Positions 62,026 to 64,000 of a stretch of 64,000 nucleotides of DNA are shown piece by piece. This DNA is from an uncultured Clostridia bacterium (GTDB lineage: Bacteria; Bacillota; Clostridia; UBA1381), in contig CANQDD010000042.1 of assembly GCA_947591315.1 (NCBI GenBank), positions 62,001 to 126,000 of the forward strand, read 5' to 3'. How positions within the stretch are numbered: the stretch's first letter is position 1; each line of letters starts with the position of its first letter. The position numbers and the translations under genes were made by a program. The notes beneath the pieces were generated by a model. That model had not been told where the DNA came from, did not search any database, and saw nothing but the letters and a program-made list of their open reading frames with translations.

Positions 62026-62030
62026 ATTGT

Positions 62031-62036
62031 CCTCCT
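62031..62036 (-). promoter_or_regulatory. Ribosome binding site of the giant gene
   Basis: AGGAGG on the minus strand, five bases before the ATG at 62025. A full-strength Shine-Dalgarno that fixes this start. The signal peptide follows immediately. Confidence 0.92.
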
Positions 62037-62081
62037 GAGATCAATCTGGTCTTTTGTTGATTTTTACCAATGTTTACCGGA

Positions 62082-62100
62082 TGAGAGCAATATTGTCTCA
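62082..62100. promoter_or_regulatory. Quasi-palindrome over the predicted start point (operator candidate)
   Basis: TGAGAGCAATATTGTCTCA on the plus strand: TGAGA/TCTCA arms around the perfect palindrome CAATATTG, off-centre by one base. It lies just downstream of the -10, where a repressor would block initiation. As RNA it could also fold as a small hairpin at the 5' end of the transcript. The core CAATATT recurs at 62208, 62256 and 62328. Confidence 0.45.
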
Positions 62101-62105
62101 TTCTC

Positions 62106-62134
62106 ATTGTAAGACTTTTTTCTTGAATTGTCAA
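62106..62134 (-). promoter_or_regulatory. Sigma-A-type promoter of the giant gene
   Basis: Minus strand: -35 TTGACA (62134-62129), 17-bp spacer, -10 TACAAT (62111-62106). A perfect -35 and five of six in the -10. Predicted start is near 62099, giving a leader of about 74 bases before the ATG. Confidence 0.75.
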
Positions 62135-62412
62135 TACTTGTTTCATCGTTTGCATAAATATATATCGGTTTTTTGTTGATTTTGTCTGATTTTTTTTGTT
62201 TTTTACCCAATATTATGACAATATACCCGATAAACTGTTATTTTTTGCTCTTGTGCAATATTACCAAACGTTTCAAAAGAGTTACAAGAATTATACATTG
62301 GTGTATTTTAGAATACAAAATTAACCGCAATATTACAAAATTTTATCATAAAAAGCTTCCCTTCGGTGGTATATGCAGGGATATTTTTGAATAAAAACAA
62401 AGGGGTGATATT

Positions 62413-62973
62413 ATGAATTATATCTGGTGCGTGATGATAATAGTGTCGCTCGTCGTGTCGGCGGTGAACGGCACGGTCGGCGAGACGGTAAACGCCGCGT
62501 TCGACGGCGCGAAGGAGTCGGTTTTTGTCGTGCTGTCGTTCGCGGGCGTGATGTGCTTCTGGACGGGAATAATGAAAATCGCGGAAAGGTCGGGGCTTCA
62601 GGACAAGGTAAAAAGACTGCTCCGACCCGTGATTTCGTTCCTTTTTCCCGGCGCGGGCGAGGACGCGAAGGGTCATATCGCGATGAACATGAGCGCGAAT
62701 CTGCTCGGTATGGGCAACGCCGCGACGCCGGAGGGTATTCTGGCGATGCGCGCGCTCGACCGTGAGAATCCGCGTCCCGAGTACGCGTCACGGAATATGT
62801 GTATGCTCGTCGTGATAAATACCGCGTCGATACAGCTTATACCGACGACGATTATCGCGCTGCGCGCCGCGGCAGGGTCGGCGGACCCGTTTTCGGTCGT
62901 GCTGCCCGTGTGGGTCGCGTCGTTTACCGCCGCCGCTGTTGCTGCGCTCTCCGCTCGATTGTGGTTAAGATAG
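62413..62973 (+). CDS. spmA: Spore maturation protein A
   Basis: 186 residues (B. subtilis SpmA is 196). Recognised by NLLGMGNAATPEGILAM and the later CMLVVINTASIQLIPTT motif, both typical of SpmA and the nucleoside-recognition (Gate) membrane family. Hydrophobic segments lie near residues 2-20, 35-52, 128-150 and 160-183, so it is an inner-membrane protein. In Bacillus, SpmA and SpmB together are needed for full dehydration of the spore core and thus heat resistance; the transported substance is not established. The start is supported by AGGGGTG five bases before the ATG. It is followed by spmB after an unusually wide gap of 261 bp. Confidence 0.93.
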   Translation: MNYIWCVMIIVSLVVSAVNGTVGETVNAAFDGAKESVFVVLSFAGVMCFWTGIMKIAERSGLQDKVKRLLRPVISFLFPGAGEDAKGHIAMNMSANLLGMGNAATPEGILAMRALDRENPRPEYASRNMCMLVVINTASIQLIPTTIIALRAAAGSADPFSVVLPVWVASFTAAAVAALSARLWLR

Positions 62974-62990
62974 GGACAAACGCAAAGTTA

Positions 62991-63104
62991 GCCTCCCTTG
63001 TCAAAGGGAGGGGGACCGCCATAGGCGGTGGAGGGATTCACTGTAAAAATTGAAAAGGAATCCCCCAGTCGGCTCCGCCGACAGCCCCCTTTAACAAGGG
63101 GGCC
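62991..63104. repeat. Pair of inverted intergenic repeats (about 49 bp each) between spmA and spmB
   Basis: The left half starts GCCTCCCTTGTCAAAGGGAG and ends GGAGGGATTC. The right half, read on the minus strand, starts GGCCCCCTTGTTAAAGGGGG and ends GGGGGATTCC. Each contains a 5' hairpin (CTCCCTTG/CAAAGGGAG type) and a GC-rich inner hairpin (ACCGCC/GGCGGT; TCGGC/GCCGA). The two are diverged copies of one element in opposite orientation. Similar elements are common between genes of gut Clostridia. Confidence 0.75.
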
Positions 63105-63107
63105 TTT

Positions 63108-63135
63108 CGTAGGGGCGGTCATTGGCCGCCCGTTG
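63108..63135. repeat. Short palindromic repeat, GTAGGGGCGG type
   Basis: GGGCGGTC-ATT-GGCCGCCC hairpin (63113-63131) preceded by CGTA and followed by GTTG. Shares its frame (GTAGGGGCG ... CGCCCG) with the copy at 63185-63213, so both belong to one element family. Confidence 0.7.
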
Positions 63136-63140
63136 TGTAT

Positions 63141-63162
63141 GCCTCCCCTACTAGGGGAGCCT
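63141..63162. repeat. Palindrome GCCTCCCCTACTAGGGGAGC
   Basis: CTCCCCTA/TAGGGGAG arms meet around a single C, making a near-perfect palindrome. It sits between the two GTAGGGGCG elements. It could form a hairpin in the spmA-spmB transcript but lacks the U-run of a terminator. Confidence 0.65.
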
Positions 63163-63184
63163 AACGTAACGTATCCGCTATTTC

Positions 63185-63213
63185 CGTAGGGGCGACCCTT
63201 GCGGTCGCCCGCC
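63185..63213. repeat. Short palindromic repeat, second GTAGGGGCG copy
   Basis: GGGCGACC-CTTGC-GGTCGCCC, a perfect 8-bp stem (63190-63210), in the same CGTA...CGCCC frame as the copy at 63108. It ends 11 bases before the spmB ribosome site. Confidence 0.72.
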
Positions 63214-63234
63214 CACAAAACAAGGAGGCACATC

Positions 63235-63738
63235 ATGACATACGCAATACCCGCGATAATCGCCGCGATCCTCATTATCGCGCTCGTAAAAAAACAAAAC
63301 ACATACGACCTGTTCATCTCCGGCGCGGCGGACGGTATGAAAATCGCGGCGAACATATTTCCGCCGCTTTTAGCCGCGCTTACCGCCGCGTACATGCTCC
63401 GCGCGTCCGGCACGCTCGACCTCATAATAAACCTGCTCGCACCCGTGACGCGGCTAATACCGACCGAGGTAATGCCGCTCGCGCTGCTTCGTCCCGTATC
63501 GGGCAGCGGCGCGCTCGGACTTTTGACCGACATACTCAAAACCCACGGCGCGGACGGCGACGTCGGACGTATCGCGTCCGTAATCATGGGCAGCACCGAA
63601 ACAACTCTCTACTGCCTCTGCGTGTACTTCGCCGGCACGCGCGCCAAACACACGCTCCGCGCCCTGCCGTTCGCCGCGGTCGGGGATATCGTGGGAATAC
63701 TCATGGCTGTTGTGCTTATAAAACTGTTAAATTTTTGA
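63235..63738 (+). CDS. spmB: Spore maturation protein B
   Basis: 167 residues (B. subtilis SpmB is 178). Family marks are YDLFISGAADGMKIAANIFP near the N-terminus, LLRPVSGSGALGLLTDIL, and VIMGSTETTLYCLCVYFAGT. Membrane segments lie near residues 3-20, 40-60, 115-135 and 143-163. It works with SpmA in spore core dehydration. The ATG at 63235 is preferred because AGGAGG lies 8 bases before it; a longer TTG start at 63199 would translate the upstream hairpin DNA. Confidence 0.93.
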   Translation: MTYAIPAIIAAILIIALVKKQNTYDLFISGAADGMKIAANIFPPLLAALTAAYMLRASGTLDLIINLLAPVTRLIPTEVMPLALLRPVSGSGALGLLTDILKTHGADGDVGRIASVIMGSTETTLYCLCVYFAGTRAKHTLRALPFAAVGDIVGILMAVVLIKLLNF

Positions 63739-63756
63739 TGAAATTGTATTATCCAC

Positions 63757-63785
63757 TTGCAATACGGACAAATTTTATATATAAT
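63757..63785 (+). promoter_or_regulatory. Sigma-A promoter of pgk
   Basis: TTGCAA (63757-63762), 17-bp spacer, TATAAT (63780-63785). Five of six and six of six matches. It lies in the 96-bp gap after spmB, so pgk has its own promoter. Transcription should start near 63792. Confidence 0.82.
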
Positions 63786-63802
63786 ATATGATAGAAAAAA
63801 AT

Positions 63803-63815
63803 GCGGCTGTGCCGC
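63803..63815 (+). other. Small hairpin in the pgk leader
   Basis: GCGGC-TGT-GCCGC, a 5-bp GC stem with a 3-base loop, about 10 bases after the predicted start of the pgk transcript. A 5' hairpin of this kind can stabilise mRNA; no U-run follows, so it is not a terminator. Confidence 0.45.
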
Positions 63816-63834
63816 GCGAAAAGGAGATAAAATT

Positions 63835-64000
63835 ATGTATAACAAAATGACAGTTGAAGATGTAGACGTAAAGGGCAGGAAAGTTCTTGTCCGCTGCGAT
63901 TTCAACGTTCCGCTGGACGCCGACGGCAACATCACGGACGAAAACCGCATAGTGGGCGCGCTCCCCACGATCAAGTACCTCGCGGATAACGGCGCGAAGG
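63835..64000 (+). CDS. pgk: Phosphoglycerate kinase, N-terminal fragment (runs off the window)
   Basis: The first 55 codons read [55 protein letters not shown]. The VRxDFNVPL motif and the following N-x-I-T-D-x-x-R-I-x-x-x-L-P-T-I segment are the conserved N-terminal substrate-binding part of phosphoglycerate kinase, the glycolytic enzyme that makes ATP from 1,3-bisphosphoglycerate. AAGGAG lies 8 bases before the ATG at 63835; the internal ATG at 63847 is less well placed. Cytosolic. Not functionally linked to its neighbours. Confidence 0.96.
   Translation, partial: MYNKMTVEDVDVKGRKVLVRCDFNVPLDADGNITDENRIVGALPTIKYLADNGAK

Larger units (their letters stand above)
59700..61941 (-). other. N-terminal acidic / Ser-Thr-rich low-complexity region
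   Basis: About 750 residues between the signal peptide and the first repeat unit, dominated by Glu, Asp, Ser and Thr. It contains short acidic runs (EEEEPEDDGDKI near 61060) and a few hydrophobic patches (LSKLFDD, DLFMDSL, EEFLREMY). Such regions are usually disordered stalks or wall-spanning linkers. No catalytic motif was recognised. One Ig-like domain (61350-61570) and a TVTETV-rich stretch (60360-60770) are listed separately. Confidence 0.8.
62026..62412. other. AT-rich divergent intergenic region
   Basis: 387 bp between two divergent genes, clearly more AT-rich than the coding DNA on either side. It holds the giant gene's promoter, leader and ribosome site, four CAATATT motifs, and a 13-bp direct repeat TTTTGTTGATTTT (62052-62064, 62171-62183). 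For spmA no convincing promoter is visible: TTACAA-16-TATTTT (62282-62309) is a poor sigma-A match, and TATACATT (62292-62299) resembles a sigma-E -10 without a good -35. No supported small gene. Confidence 0.6.

Noticed and set aside
1-62025. Chromatin or GTPase exchange-factor role implied by the RCC1 name
   Set aside because: The signal peptide directs export and the organism is bacterial; RCC1 here means the propeller fold only.
1-62025. CRISPR array or satellite DNA as the explanation for the periodic sequence
   Set aside because: The repeats are 150-200 bp, diverged, and keep one reading frame with conserved protein motifs, so the periodicity is protein-coding.
61883-62155. 90-codon minus-strand frame overlapping the giant gene's start
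   Set aside because: Out of frame with the giant gene, spans its promoter and leader, and lacks a ribosome site.
62282-62309. spmA promoter TTACAA-16-TATTTT, or a sigma-E -10 TATACATT at 62292
   Set aside because: Both are weak matches in AT-rich DNA and neither has a convincing partner element; mentioned in the intergenic entry but not called.
62173-62394. 73-codon plus-strand frame in the divergent region
   Set aside because: No ribosome site, TTG start, AT-rich non-coding composition, overlaps likely spmA regulatory DNA.
63199-63234. TTG-initiated extension of spmB
   Set aside because: Would translate the hairpin and the ribosome site itself; the ATG at 63235 follows AGGAGG at the right distance.
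62988-63596. 202-codon minus-strand frame opposite spmB
   Set aside because: Covers the reverse strand of spmB and the palindromic spacer; no family resemblance and the spmB reading is certain.

Overview
The window is almost entirely one gene. A single minus-strand reading frame opens at the ATG at 62025, behind a textbook ribosome binding site and a near-consensus promoter, and runs off the left edge at base 1 without a stop. That is 20,675 codons (about 2.2 MDa) with the C-terminus still to come. It encodes a secreted protein: a Sec signal peptide, about 750 residues of acidic/Thr-rich low-complexity sequence, then a very regular super-repeat. Each super-repeat is one bacterial Ig-like (Big_2-type) domain of about 100-240 residues followed by seven RCC1 repeats, enough for one seven-bladed beta-propeller. 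By eye there are 31 complete units plus a 32nd cut by the window edge, roughly 220 RCC1 blades and 34 Ig-like domains, with a period of about 1.3-2.9 kb. Departures from the pattern include a five-bladed unit, a GLUG-type beta-helix insert, an Ig domain inserted inside a propeller, a roughly 200-residue insert of unknown kind, and Cys/His-containing inserts. Many of the large inserts sit in the outer loop of the second blade.

Right of this gene lies an AT-rich divergent intergenic region (62026-62412), then plus-strand spmA and spmB (spore maturation proteins), separated by a 261-bp spacer filled with palindromic repeats. The first 55 codons of pgk (phosphoglycerate kinase) follow, behind a strong promoter.

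Organism: spmAB, the AGGAGG-type ribosome binding sites, AT-rich intergenic DNA and the style of the palindromic intergenic repeats suggest a spore-forming Clostridia-type Bacillota, plausibly a gut Oscillospirales relative. The class is inferred; no rRNA or other marker is present.

How it fits together: spmA and spmB act together in spore core dehydration, and pgk is glycolytic. Neither explains the giant gene, which looks like an independent surface or secreted fibre. RCC1 propellers in secreted bacterial proteins can be binding scaffolds (BLIP-II of Streptomyces is the known example), so a multivalent adhesin or surface filament is the most reasonable guess, but nothing in the window proves it. 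A G8 tract near the N-terminus, in a position where slippage would truncate the protein before the first propeller, suggests possible phase-variable expression. The long open frames on the plus strand across 1-62000 are antisense shadows of this repetitive gene.
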